Of a DNA stretch of 64,000 nucleotides, positions 43,241-50,379 are shown piece after piece. The stretch's first letter is position 1. Each line of letters begins with the position of its first letter. A program made the translations under genes and the position numbers. The stretch covers positions 556,975 to 620,974 of the forward strand of contig NZ_JAANYY010000003.1 of the NCBI RefSeq assembly GCF_012274265.1, written 5' to 3'. This DNA comes from Sphingopyxis microcysteis. Lineage in GTDB: Bacteria; Pseudomonadota; Alphaproteobacteria; Sphingomonadales; Sphingomonadaceae. Below the pieces are notes generated by a model, which saw only the letters and a program-made list of their open reading frames with translations, was not told where the DNA came from and did not search any database.

Positions 43241-44218
43241 ATGACAGCCTTTCCTCCCCTCCAAATTCTCCGCCGCCGCCATCCGGGGATTGCCGCCGCG
43301 CTCGCCCTGCTCGCCAGCGCCGCCGTCGTCGCGGCACAGCCCCAGCCCGCATATGCTCAGCAGCCCGCACCCGCGGCCGCGAGCGCCGCGAAAACGGGCC
43401 ATGCCACGGTCAACGGCGTCCGCATCGCTTATGCGGTGCATGGCGACCTGGCGTCGAAACAGACACCGTTGCTGGTGCTGCACGGCGCCTTCATGTCGGG
43501 CGAGGCGATGGCGCCGTTCGTCAACCTGTTCGCCGCCTCGCGCCCCGTCATCACCATCGACGCGCGCGGCCACGGGCGCACCGGCAAGGTCGGCGGTGCT
43601 TTCAGTTATGAACAGATGGCCGACGATGCGGTCGCGGTGCTGGCATCGCTGCGTGTCGAGCGCGCCGATGTCCTCGGCTATTCGATGGGCGGCAGCACGG
43701 CGATCGCGATGGCGGTGCGCCACCCGGAACGCGTCGGCAAACAGGTGGTGATTTCGGGCGCCGCCAGCCTCGACGGCTGGGTTCCCGAAGTTCTGGAGGG
43801 CATCGCCAAAATGACCCCCGAAATGTTCGCGGGGACGCCGATGGAGACCGAATATAAGCGGCTGTCGCCCACCCCCGACGCCTTTCCCGACCTGGTCGCG
43901 GCGATCAAGCATATCGACGGCACGCCCTTTGCCTATAGCGACGCACAGCTGCGCGCGATTCCGGGCAAGACGATGGTCGTGCTGGGCGACGCCGATGGCA
44001 TGACGCTCGAACATGCGATCAAATTGTTCAAGCTGCGCGGGGGCGGCGACATCGCGACCGCGACGCAGGGTTTCATGACCGCCGCTCCCAAGGCGCGGCT
44101 GTCGGTCCTGCCCGCGACATCGCACATCGGCGTCATGGCCGAAGCCGCGACGATCGCGGCGCAGGTCATCCCCTTTCTGGACGATGCCACCCCGCCGATG
44201 CCCGCCGGATTTTTCTGA
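43241..44218 (+). CDS. Secreted alpha/beta hydrolase
   Basis: A 325-residue hydrolase with an N-terminal signal peptide (basic RRRH, hydrophobic IAAALALLASAAVVAA, cleavage near AYA-Q). The catalytic triad is Ser in GYSMGG, Asp in VLGDADGM and His in TSHIGV; ITIDARGHGRTGK is the usual strand-5 loop. Esterase or epoxide-hydrolase-type activity is possible. It is 28 nt after the DUF4287 gene. Confidence 0.88.
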   Translation: MTAFPPLQILRRRHPGIAAALALLASAAVVAAQPQPAYAQQPAPAAASAAKTGHATVNGVRIAYAVHGDLASKQTPLLVLHGAFMSGEAMAPFVNLFAASRPVITIDARGHGRTGKVGGAFSYEQMADDAVAVLASLRVERADVLGYSMGGSTAIAMAVRHPERVGKQVVISGAASLDGWVPEVLEGIAKMTPEMFAGTPMETEYKRLSPTPDAFPDLVAAIKHIDGTPFAYSDAQLRAIPGKTMVVLGDADGMTLEHAIKLFKLRGGGDIATATQGFMTAAPKARLSVLPATSHIGVMAEAATIAAQVIPFLDDATPPMPAGFF

Positions 44219-44247
44219 ACCCCTGCCCCCCCCCAAGGAGAGAGACT

Positions 44248-44916
44248 ATGCCCGTCAACCCGAACGCCGATATCGAAATCATCGCCTTTGAGTGGGTACC
44301 CGACTTCGCGCGCGGCTTCGTCCGCGACCTGCGTCCGCGCTGGGCGTGCGAGGAGCTGGGGGTCGATTATGCCGAAAAACTGATCAGCGCGGTCGACCGA
44401 CCGGCCGATCATTACCAGCTGCAACCCTGGGGGCAGGTGCCGGTGCTGCGCGACGGCGACATCACCCTGTTCGAAAGCGGCGCGATCATGCTGTATCTGG
44501 CGGCAAAAGATGCGCGGTTGCTGCCCACCGATGCACAAGGCCGCGCCGACGCCACCGCCTGGGTGTTCGCGGCGCTGAACAGCGTCGAACCGATGATGTT
44601 CGAGCTCGGCAATGTCGATATTTTTTCGAAGGATGAGGAATGGGCGAAGCTGCGCCGCCCCGGCCTGATCGAATTTATCCGCGGCCGGTTTGGCCGCCTG
44701 TCCGATGCGCTGGGCGACAAACCCTATCTGCTCGGCGATTTCAGCATTGCCGACATCGCGATGGCGACGGTGCTGCGCGAGGGTGTCGAGGCGGGATTGG
44801 TCGCCGAATATCCGCGCCTCGCCGCCTATCTCGATCGCTGCACGGCGCGTCCCGCCTTCACGCGCGCGATGGACGCGCAGCTGGCATCCTTCACAAAAGA
44901 GCCGGTCACGGCCTGA
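44248..44916 (+). CDS. Glutathione S-transferase-like protein
   Basis: A 222-residue GST with the thioredoxin-like N-terminal domain (QLQPWGQVPVLRDGDITLFESGAIMLYLA, with the cis-Pro and ES glutathione-contact pair) and a helical C-terminal domain (FSIADIAMATVL). The N-terminus is atypical (IEIIAFEWVPDFARGFVRDLR), lacking an obvious catalytic Ser/Tyr/Cys after strand 1. Ribosome site AAGGAGAGA upstream. Part of the TetR cassette. Confidence 0.88.
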   Translation: MPVNPNADIEIIAFEWVPDFARGFVRDLRPRWACEELGVDYAEKLISAVDRPADHYQLQPWGQVPVLRDGDITLFESGAIMLYLAAKDARLLPTDAQGRADATAWVFAALNSVEPMMFELGNVDIFSKDEEWAKLRRPGLIEFIRGRFGRLSDALGDKPYLLGDFSIADIAMATVLREGVEAGLVAEYPRLAAYLDRCTARPAFTRAMDAQLASFTKEPVTA

Positions 44917-44945
44917 ATTTCCCACCCCCCTAAAGGAGAGACAAG

Positions 44946-45665
44946 ATGACCTATGTAGAAGGATTTGTGGTCGCGGTGCCGACCGCCAACAAGGAAGCCT
45001 ATCGCAAACACGCCGCCGACGCGGCCCATCTGTTCAAGGAATTCGGCGTCGCGCGGATGGTCGAATGCTGGGGCGACGACGTCCCCGACGGGAAGGTCAA
45101 TGATTTCAAGGGCGCCGTACAGGCCAAGCCCGACGAAACCGTCGTGTTCAGCTGGTTCGAATATCCCGACAAGGCAACTCGCGACGCCGCCAACGAAAAG
45201 ATGATGAGCGACCCGCGCATGGCGTCGATGGGCGGCGAGATGCCGTTCGACGGCAAGCGCATGATCATCGGCGGCTTCGATTCGATCGTCGACGATCGCG
45301 CAGAGGGCGAAACCGCCTATGTCGACGGCTATCTCGTGCCCGTCCCCGACGGCAACAAGGAAGCCTATCGCGCGATGGCGAAGAAGGCGTCCGAAGTGTT
45401 CCGCGACTATGGCGCGACGCGCGTCGTCGAAGCGTGGGCCGACGACGTCCCCGACGGCAAGGTCACCGACTATGCGCGCGCCGCGCACAAGAAGGACGGC
45501 GAAAGCGTCGTGTACAGCTGGGTCGAATGGCCGAGCAAGGAAGCGCGCGTCGCGGGCTGGGAAAAGATGATGACCGACGAGCGGATGAAACATGATCCCG
45601 ACAACACCCCGTTCGACGGTGCGCGGATGATCTACGGCGGCTTTGCCCCGATCGTCGAGGCGTGA
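44946..45665 (+). CDS. Tandem DUF1428 fusion protein
   Basis: A 239-residue protein built of two DUF1428 domains (about 1-115 and 121-239) that resemble each other strongly: YVEGFVVAVPTANKEAYRKHA versus YVDGYLVPVPDGNKEAYRAMA, then VARMVECWGDDVPDGKVNDF versus ATRVVEAWADDVPDGKVTDY, then MPFDGKRMIIGGF versus TPFDGARMIYGGF. DUF1428 is a ferredoxin-like dimeric alpha/beta barrel family, usually a stand-alone domain of about 115 residues, so this fusion would form the dimer in one chain. Function unknown. Confidence 0.9.
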   Translation: MTYVEGFVVAVPTANKEAYRKHAADAAHLFKEFGVARMVECWGDDVPDGKVNDFKGAVQAKPDETVVFSWFEYPDKATRDAANEKMMSDPRMASMGGEMPFDGKRMIIGGFDSIVDDRAEGETAYVDGYLVPVPDGNKEAYRAMAKKASEVFRDYGATRVVEAWADDVPDGKVTDYARAAHKKDGESVVYSWVEWPSKEARVAGWEKMMTDERMKHDPDNTPFDGARMIYGGFAPIVEA

Positions 45666-45672
45666 CGCCATG

Positions 45673-45785
45673 CTCCTCCCTGTGGCGAAGCCATGGGGAG
45701 GTGGCAGCCCGCAGGGCTGACGGAGGGGCCATGACACTACCGCCGCAGCCCCTCCACCCCTCCCCATCGCTACGCGTCAGGGAGG
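45673..45785. repeat. Inverted GGGGAGG/CCTCCCC repeat element (class 2)
   Basis: It begins CTCCTCCCTGTGGCGAAGCC, contains GTGGCAGCCCGCAGGGCTGA with an internal CAGCCC-GCA-GGGCTG hairpin, and ends with CCCTCCACCCCTCCCCATCG and CGTCAGGGAGGA, so left and right ends are roughly inverted. It sits between two genes of the cassette. The palindromic core and lack of coding resemble REP-type elements seen widely in sphingomonads. Confidence 0.7.
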
Positions 45786-45803
45786 ATCGAGAGGAGAAGA
45801 ACG

Positions 45804-46601
45804 ATGAGCAAGCCAGCGCATTTCATCTGGTATGAACTGATGACCAGCGATCCCGCCGGCGCCGCCGCCTTTTATGGCGCGGTGGTCGGATGGACGATCG
45901 CCAGCCACGCCGACCCCGCGGCGGGCGACATGGATTATCGCATGATTGGCCGCAGCGATGGCGGCAATGCGGGCGGCGTACTGGCGCTGAATGCCGACAT
46001 GCTCGCCGGTGGCGCCCGGCCGATCTGGATGGGCTATCTTGAAGTCGAGGATGTCGATGCCGCGATCGACGCGATCAAGGCCGATGGCGGCGCGGTACAG
46101 ATGGCCGCGATGGACATCCCGGTCGGACGGATCGCGATGGTGACCGACCCGCAGGGCGCGCCCATTTACATCATGGACCCGATCCCGCCCGAAGGCGTCC
46201 CGGAGGGGGCCAGCGATGTGTTTTCGGTGACCGAGCCGCAGCGCATCCGGTGGAACGAGCTGGCTACGTCGCACCCGGATGCCGCGGTGCGTTTCTACAC
46301 CGGGCATTTCGGCTGGCGACAGGAGGGCGAGATGCCGATGGGCGAACTCGGCGCCTACCGCTTCATCCAGAGCGGCGACGACACAATCGGCGCGGTGATG
46401 CCGTTGATGGCGGGCTATCCGGCGCCGGTGTGGAATTTCTATATCGGCGTCGACGACATCGATCGCGCCCATGCCGCGGTGACCGCGAACGGCGGCACCG
46501 TGACCAACGCACCGATGGAAATTCCCGGCGGCGAATATGCGATGAACGCGATCGACCCGCAGGGCGCCGCCGTCGGCTTTGTCGGGCCACGCAAAGCCTG
46601 A
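45804..46601 (+). CDS. Two-domain VOC-family protein
   Basis: A 265-residue protein with two glyoxalase/VOC domains: HFIWYELMTSDPAGAAAFYGAV with IAMVTDPQGAPIYIM, and IRWNELATSHPDAAVRFYTGHF with YAMNAIDPQGAAVGFVG. The tandem arrangement lets one polypeptide form the paired-barrel active site. Similar proteins are annotated as glyoxalase or hydroxylase-like with no proven substrate. GAGGAGAAG precedes the ATG. Confidence 0.88.
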   Translation: MSKPAHFIWYELMTSDPAGAAAFYGAVVGWTIASHADPAAGDMDYRMIGRSDGGNAGGVLALNADMLAGGARPIWMGYLEVEDVDAAIDAIKADGGAVQMAAMDIPVGRIAMVTDPQGAPIYIMDPIPPEGVPEGASDVFSVTEPQRIRWNELATSHPDAAVRFYTGHFGWRQEGEMPMGELGAYRFIQSGDDTIGAVMPLMAGYPAPVWNFYIGVDDIDRAHAAVTANGGTVTNAPMEIPGGEYAMNAIDPQGAAVGFVGPRKA

Positions 46602-46625
46602 TCACCAATCCCCAGGAGAGAAACG

Positions 46626-47108
46626 ATGACCAAGACCCCTTTGACGCTCTGCCTCTGGTATGAAGGCGATGCCGAGGACGCCGCGAATTTCTATGCCAAG
46701 ACCTTTGCCAACAGCCATGTCGGCGCCATCCACCGCGCACCCGCCGATTCGCCCGGCAGCAAGGCGGGCGATGTGATGACGGTCGAATTTACGCTGCTCG
46801 GCACCCCCTGCCTTGGCCTCAACGGCCCGCCGATCTTCAAGCATAACGAAGCCTTTTCCTTCATCGTCCACACCGACACGCAGGACGAAACCGACCGGTT
46901 GTGGGACGCGATCACCGGCAATGGCGGCCAGGAAAGCGTGTGCGGATGGTGCAAGGACAAATGGGGCGTATCGTGGCAGATCACCCCGCGCGTCCTGCTC
47001 GAAGCGACCACCAACCCCGACAAGGCGGTCGCCAAGCGCGCGTTCGAGGCGATGATGACGATGAAAAAGATCGACATCGCGGCGATCGAAGCCGCTGTAA
47101 AAGGGTAA
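46626..47108 (+). CDS. PhnB-like VOC protein (3-demethylubiquinone methyltransferase-like fold)
   Basis: A 160-residue protein with LCLWYEGDAEDAANFYAKTF, VEFTLLGTPCLGLNGPPIFKHNEAFSFIV and CGWCKDKWGVSWQITPRVL, which is the PhnB/YjdN-type VOC pattern. Despite older names it is not a known methyltransferase. The N-x-A-F-S-F-x-V core is conserved. CAGGAGAGA precedes its ATG. Confidence 0.88.
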   Translation: MTKTPLTLCLWYEGDAEDAANFYAKTFANSHVGAIHRAPADSPGSKAGDVMTVEFTLLGTPCLGLNGPPIFKHNEAFSFIVHTDTQDETDRLWDAITGNGGQESVCGWCKDKWGVSWQITPRVLLEATTNPDKAVAKRAFEAMMTMKKIDIAAIEAAVKG

Positions 47109-47112
47109 GCCG

Positions 47113-47772
47113 ATGCTGATCCTCTACGCCCACCCCTTTTCGTCCTACGCGTGGAAGGCGCTGATCGCGCTTTATGAAAAGGGCATCGCGTTCGACTACC
47201 GCGCGCTCGAAACCGCGGAGCCGTTCACGCACTATGACGAACTGCGGTCGCATTGGCCGGTCGGGCAATTTCCGCTGATCGTCGACGATGGCGTGCCACA
47301 TTTCGAATCGTCGATCATCATCGAATATCTCGACCAGAAAATCGCGGAACCGCAATTGATCCCCGCCGACCCGCAGGTGGCACTCGACGTCCGCTTCCTC
47401 GACCGGATTTTCGACAATCATTTTCAGGCGCGTTTTCAGGCGGTGGTTGCCGAATATCTTCCTTTTATCACGGAGAAACCGGACCTTGCCCGCATAGCGC
47501 GCGCGCGTGACCTGCTCGAGAAGGCCTATGGCTGGCTCGAGACGAGGCTGCCTGATGACGGCTGGGCGACGCCGCACGGCTTTTCGCTGGCGGACTGTTC
47601 GGCGGCACCGGCCCTCTTCTACGCCGACTGGGTGCATCCGATCGATCCACGCCATGCGCGGGTGCGTGCCTATCGTGCCCGCCTGCTGGCGCGGCCGAGC
47701 GTGGCGCGGTGTATCGAGGAAGCCCGCCCCTATCGCAGCTTCTTCCCGTTAGAGGTGCCGGACCGCGACTGA
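47113..47772 (+). CDS. Glutathione S-transferase
   Basis: A 219-residue GST: LILYAHPFSSYAWKALIALYEKGI opens the thioredoxin-like domain with Ser residues in the activating position, QFPLIVDDGVPHFESSIIIEYLD holds the cis-Pro and ES contact, and FSLADCSAAPALFYADW is the C-terminal helical core. It is 4 nt after the PhnB-like gene and is the last gene of the cassette. Substrate unknown. Confidence 0.9.
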   Translation: MLILYAHPFSSYAWKALIALYEKGIAFDYRALETAEPFTHYDELRSHWPVGQFPLIVDDGVPHFESSIIIEYLDQKIAEPQLIPADPQVALDVRFLDRIFDNHFQARFQAVVAEYLPFITEKPDLARIARARDLLEKAYGWLETRLPDDGWATPHGFSLADCSAAPALFYADWVHPIDPRHARVRAYRARLLARPSVARCIEEARPYRSFFPLEVPDRD

Positions 47773-47859
47773 CAAAATGACCGTCCCGCAACGGGGTTAA
47801 CGGCGCGCTGACGCTGGCGCTTTGCGATTTGGTCATCGCACGTGCGCGAGGGCGGGGGC

Positions 47860-48654
47860 ATGGTTTTGCCGACCGCCTTGTTTCGCACGCTGTGCGTCGC
47901 GCTTTGCGCGGCGGTGCTCGCGTTCGCCCCGGCGCATGCGCAGCAGGGGATCACCGTCACCACGACCGTCAGCTGGACGTGGGAAGAGGTGGGCGGTGAC
48001 GACGAAAACGCCGCCTTTGACGACGAGGTCTTGGACGATGAGGCCGCACTGCTCGACGACGAAGCGCTGGCCGAAGACGCCGACCTGACGGCGACGCGGC
48101 GCTATGCGCCGAGCGCGACGCTCGCGACACTCGGCCGCGCCAAGGCGCATTATGGTCCCTTTGCGGTGATCGACGCTAGCACGGCGCGGATGGCTGGCGA
48201 CGTGACATCGGCGACCCCGCGCCAGTTCGCGGCGATGCTCGCCGCCTTCCCGGGGCTCAAGCGGCTCGAGATGATCGACTGTCCGGGCAGCCTCGACGAG
48301 GATGCAAACCTGATCCTGGCGCGCGCAATCCGCCGCGCGGGACTGGAAACCGTCGTGCCGAGTGGCGGTTCGGTGCGCTCGGGCGCGGTCGAGCTATGGC
48401 TCGCCGGCAGCACCCGCCGCGCCGCGCCCGACGCCGAATTCGGGGTGCATAGCTGGGCCGACGATAGCGGGCGCGAGGCAAACGACTATGCCGCGAACGA
48501 TCCGGTACATGCCGAATATCTCGGGCTTTATCGCGAGCTGGGGATGGATGACGCCAAGGCGCGCGCCTTTTACGCGCTGACCAACAGCACCCCGTTCGAC
48601 GAAGTGCGTTACCTGACCCGCGACGACATGGCGCGGTTCGTCACGCTGCACTGA
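47860..48654 (+). CDS. ClpP-like periplasmic protein (COG3904 type) with acidic linker
   Basis: A 264-residue exported protein. Signal peptide ends near AHA-Q (about residue 28). An acidic stretch follows (about 40-70, mostly D/E/A: DDENAAFDDEVLDDEAALLD), then a crotonase/ClpP-like domain (MLAAFPGLKRLEMIDCPGSLDED, PSGGSVRSGAVELWLAGSTR, FGVHSWADD). The family is 'predicted periplasmic protein' with a probable protease-like fold, but the catalytic dyad is not obvious. ATG 47860 has a GGGGG-rich ribosome site, better than GTG 47842. Confidence 0.7.
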   Translation: MVLPTALFRTLCVALCAAVLAFAPAHAQQGITVTTTVSWTWEEVGGDDENAAFDDEVLDDEAALLDDEALAEDADLTATRRYAPSATLATLGRAKAHYGPFAVIDASTARMAGDVTSATPRQFAAMLAAFPGLKRLEMIDCPGSLDEDANLILARAIRRAGLETVVPSGGSVRSGAVELWLAGSTRRAAPDAEFGVHSWADDSGREANDYAANDPVHAEYLGLYRELGMDDAKARAFYALTNSTPFDEVRYLTRDDMARFVTLH

Positions 48655-48696
48655 TCATCGGCGGTAGGGCGCTCGCAGCGGCCTAGGGTCAGGATC

Positions 48697-48831
48697 CTAG
48701 CAGTTGCCCTGGACACCATCGGCACAGTCGCCGACCGATTCAACATCCTTCGCTGCACCGTCAATGGTATTGCACGCCGACAGGAAAAACATCGACCCGC
48801 TGATCGCAAAAATCGTCAGAAGCTTTTTCAT
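48697..48831 (-). CDS. Entericidin-like small lipoprotein
   Basis: A 44-residue lipoprotein: MKKLLTIFAISGSMFFLSAC with the lipobox LSAC and an N-acylated Cys20, then GAAKDVESVGDCADGVQGNC. This matches the entericidin EcnA/B family of small envelope lipoproteins (stress-associated, sometimes toxin-antidote). AGAGAGAG immediately upstream is a purine-rich ribosome site. The long overlapping frame in the same phase is an artefact. Confidence 0.85.
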   Translation of the reverse strand: MKKLLTIFAISGSMFFLSACNTIDGAAKDVESVGDCADGVQGNC

Positions 48832-49040
48832 TCTCTCTCTCCGACAAAAGGGCCGACCGCCCTCTCGTTTCGATGCTTTCGGCAACGGTGGGGTGAAAGG
48901 ATCGTTCCTTGGTGTCGGTGGCGCGCTGGCCGAAGCGTTCCAAAAGACCGCTGGGCCGGGGTGAATAGGGGGTATGGCGCTGCCGCGCCCGAAAGCTTTT
49001 GGTCTTGCCGCGCGGCGCCCTCCTCCCCACATCGACCCCC

Positions 49041-49376
49041 ATGGCAAAGCGCAGCCTCTACCAGCGATTGCGGTCGACCGCGCAGGTGCGGCTGGCGCTG
49101 TTCGTGCTGGGCGTGTTGCTGATCCTGATTTCGCCGATCGTCGGCGTCCTGCCCGGTCCGGGCTTTCTGATCCTGTTCCCGATCGGATTGATGCTGTGTC
49201 TCCAGAACAGTGCCTGGGCAAAGCGCATCTATGTCCGGTTCAAGCGGCGCCACCCGCGCTATGCCGCGTGGACCGACCGGGTGATGCGGCGAACCAGCGC
49301 GGCCCGGCGGCGCGAACGCGAGGCGCTGGCGAAGGGCGCCCGCGAAACGCCGGAAATCCGTGCCAATGCCGATTGA
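49041..49376 (+). CDS. PGPGW-family small membrane protein
   Basis: A 111-residue protein with a basic N-terminus, one or two membrane helices (VRLALFVLGVLLILISPIVG and FLILFPIGLMLCL), the PGPGF turn that defines the PGPGW family, and a C-terminal Arg-rich tail (RHPRYAAWTDRVMRRTSAARRRERE). Function unknown. ATG 49041 is used. It ends at 49376 over the predicted rpmH promoter, so translation and rpmH transcription overlap. Confidence 0.8.
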   Translation: MAKRSLYQRLRSTAQVRLALFVLGVLLILISPIVGVLPGPGFLILFPIGLMLCLQNSAWAKRIYVRFKRRHPRYAAWTDRVMRRTSAARRREREALAKGARETPEIRANAD

Positions 49377-49401
49377 CTTTGCCTCGACTCTCGCCTATCC
49401 G
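49373..49401 (+). promoter_or_regulatory. Candidate rpmH operon promoter
   Basis: TTGACT (49373-49378) and TATCCG (49396-49401) are 17 bp apart and overlap the stop of the PGPGW gene. The predicted start near 49408 would give a leader of about 70 nt before rpmH. Confidence 0.5.
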
Positions 49402-49414
49402 CGCCTCCATCGGT

Positions 49415-49440
49415 GGCCGCCCACGTTTGGCGGCCCTTTT
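49415..49440 (+). terminator. Terminator-like hairpin in the rpmH leader
   Basis: GGCCGCC (49415-49421) and GGCGGCC (49429-49435) form a perfect 7-bp GC stem with a CACGTTT loop and are followed by CTTTT. It could end transcripts of the PGPGW gene or attenuate transcription into rpmH. No leader peptide was recognised. Confidence 0.6.
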
Positions 49441-49477
49441 CTGTTAAAGCCTTGCAAGAGATTTAGGGACAACCGCG

Positions 49478-49612
49478 ATGAAGCGCACCTTTCAACCCAG
49501 CAACCTCGTGCGTGCACGTCGCCACGGCTTCCGCGCCCGCAAGGCAACCGTTGGCGGCCGCAAGGTTCTGGCCAACCGCCGCGCCCAGGGCCGCAAGAAG
49601 CTGTCGGCCTGA
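49478..49612 (+). CDS. rpmH: 50S ribosomal protein L34
   Basis: A 44-residue protein beginning [18 protein letters not shown] and ending [10 protein letters not shown], the standard L34 sequence: highly basic, no acidic residues. It is the first gene of the rpmH-rnpA-yidD-yidC cluster. The start is fixed by the conserved MKRTFQPS N-terminus. Confidence 0.97.
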   Translation: MKRTFQPSNLVRARRHGFRARKATVGGRKVLANRRAQGRKKLSA

Positions 49613-49632
49613 TCGCTGACGCTTAGGCGCCA

Positions 49633-49980
49633 GTGAAACTGGTGCGAACGCTTTCAAAACGCAGCGAATTTCTGGCCGCCAACCGCGGCCTTCGCTTTCC
49701 CATGCCCGGCTTTGTTCTGCTCGTCCGCGCCCGCGGCGACGACGATAGCGCGATGGGCATCGGTTACACCGTGAGCAAGAAAGTCGGCAACGCCGTCACC
49801 CGCAACCGGATGAAGCGCCGGCTGCGCGAGCTGAGCCGCGCCGCGCTGCCCGAATCGGGGATAGCGGGCGCCGACCATGTGCTGATCGGACGGCCCGGCG
49901 GCAACGACATCCTCTTTGCCGAGCTCGGCGAGCAGCTCGATTCGGCGCTCGCGCGCGCGGCGAAGAAATTGGCGCGATGA
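49633..49980 (+). CDS. rnpA: Ribonuclease P protein component
   Basis: A 115-residue basic protein with the RNR motif (KKVGNAVTRNRMKRRLRELSR), MGIGYTVSKKVGN, and an N-terminus LSKRSEFLAANRG. It assists the catalytic RNA in maturing tRNA 5' ends. The start is GTG at 49633, 20 nt after rpmH, as is usual for these overlapping or closely spaced genes. Confidence 0.96.
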   Translation: MKLVRTLSKRSEFLAANRGLRFPMPGFVLLVRARGDDDSAMGIGYTVSKKVGNAVTRNRMKRRLRELSRAALPESGIAGADHVLIGRPGGNDILFAELGEQLDSALARAAKKLAR

Positions 49981-49995
49981 GGCCGCCCCCCCTGC

Positions 49996-50072
49996 TTCGT
50001 CACCCCGGACTTGATCCGGGGTCCATTCCGGCCCCGACGTCATCGACCCCGGATCAAGTCCGGGGTGACGAA
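49996..50072. repeat. CCCCGGACTTGATCCGGGG inverted repeat pair, copy 1
   Basis: Two 28-nt arms (49996-50023 and 50045-50072) are perfect inverted copies of each other; each also contains the small palindrome CCCCGGACTTGATCCGGGG. The element lies between rnpA and yidD and forms a very stable hairpin. A relative of this element is at 63406-63485. Confidence 0.9.
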
Positions 50073-50119
50073 ACTGGCGAAATCGCGCGTAAAGTTACGC
50101 AGTTTTCCGGGCTTTTGCG

Positions 50120-50332
50120 ATGATCGCCAAACTGCTCATCCTGATCGCGCGCGGTTGGCAGCTTGGCCCGTCGCGGCTGCTGCCGCCGACATGCCGCTAT
50201 TCTCCCTCGTGCAGCGCCTATGCGATCACGGCGCTGTCACGCTATGGTGCGATCAAGGGTGGCTGGCTCGCGACAAAGCGGCTATTGCGCTGCCATCCTT
50301 GGGGCGGGCATGGCCATGATCCGGTGCCGTAG
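50120..50332 (+). CDS. yidD: Membrane protein insertion efficiency factor YidD
   Basis: A 70-residue protein with the full YidD signature: N-terminal hydrophobic part, PPTCRYSPSCSAYAITALSRYGAIKGGWLATKRLLRCHPWGGHGHDPVP, with three conserved cysteines and the HPWGGHG motif (segment broken here for reading: CRYSPSCSAYA and CHPWGGHGHDPVP). It assists YidC. It lies between rnpA and yidC as in most bacteria. Confidence 0.96.
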   Translation: MIAKLLILIARGWQLGPSRLLPPTCRYSPSCSAYAITALSRYGAIKGGWLATKRLLRCHPWGGHGHDPVP

Positions 50333-50379
50333 CTGCCGTTTTCCCCGACATTTTTTGAGACGAAGAGAGACCGTAGAGC

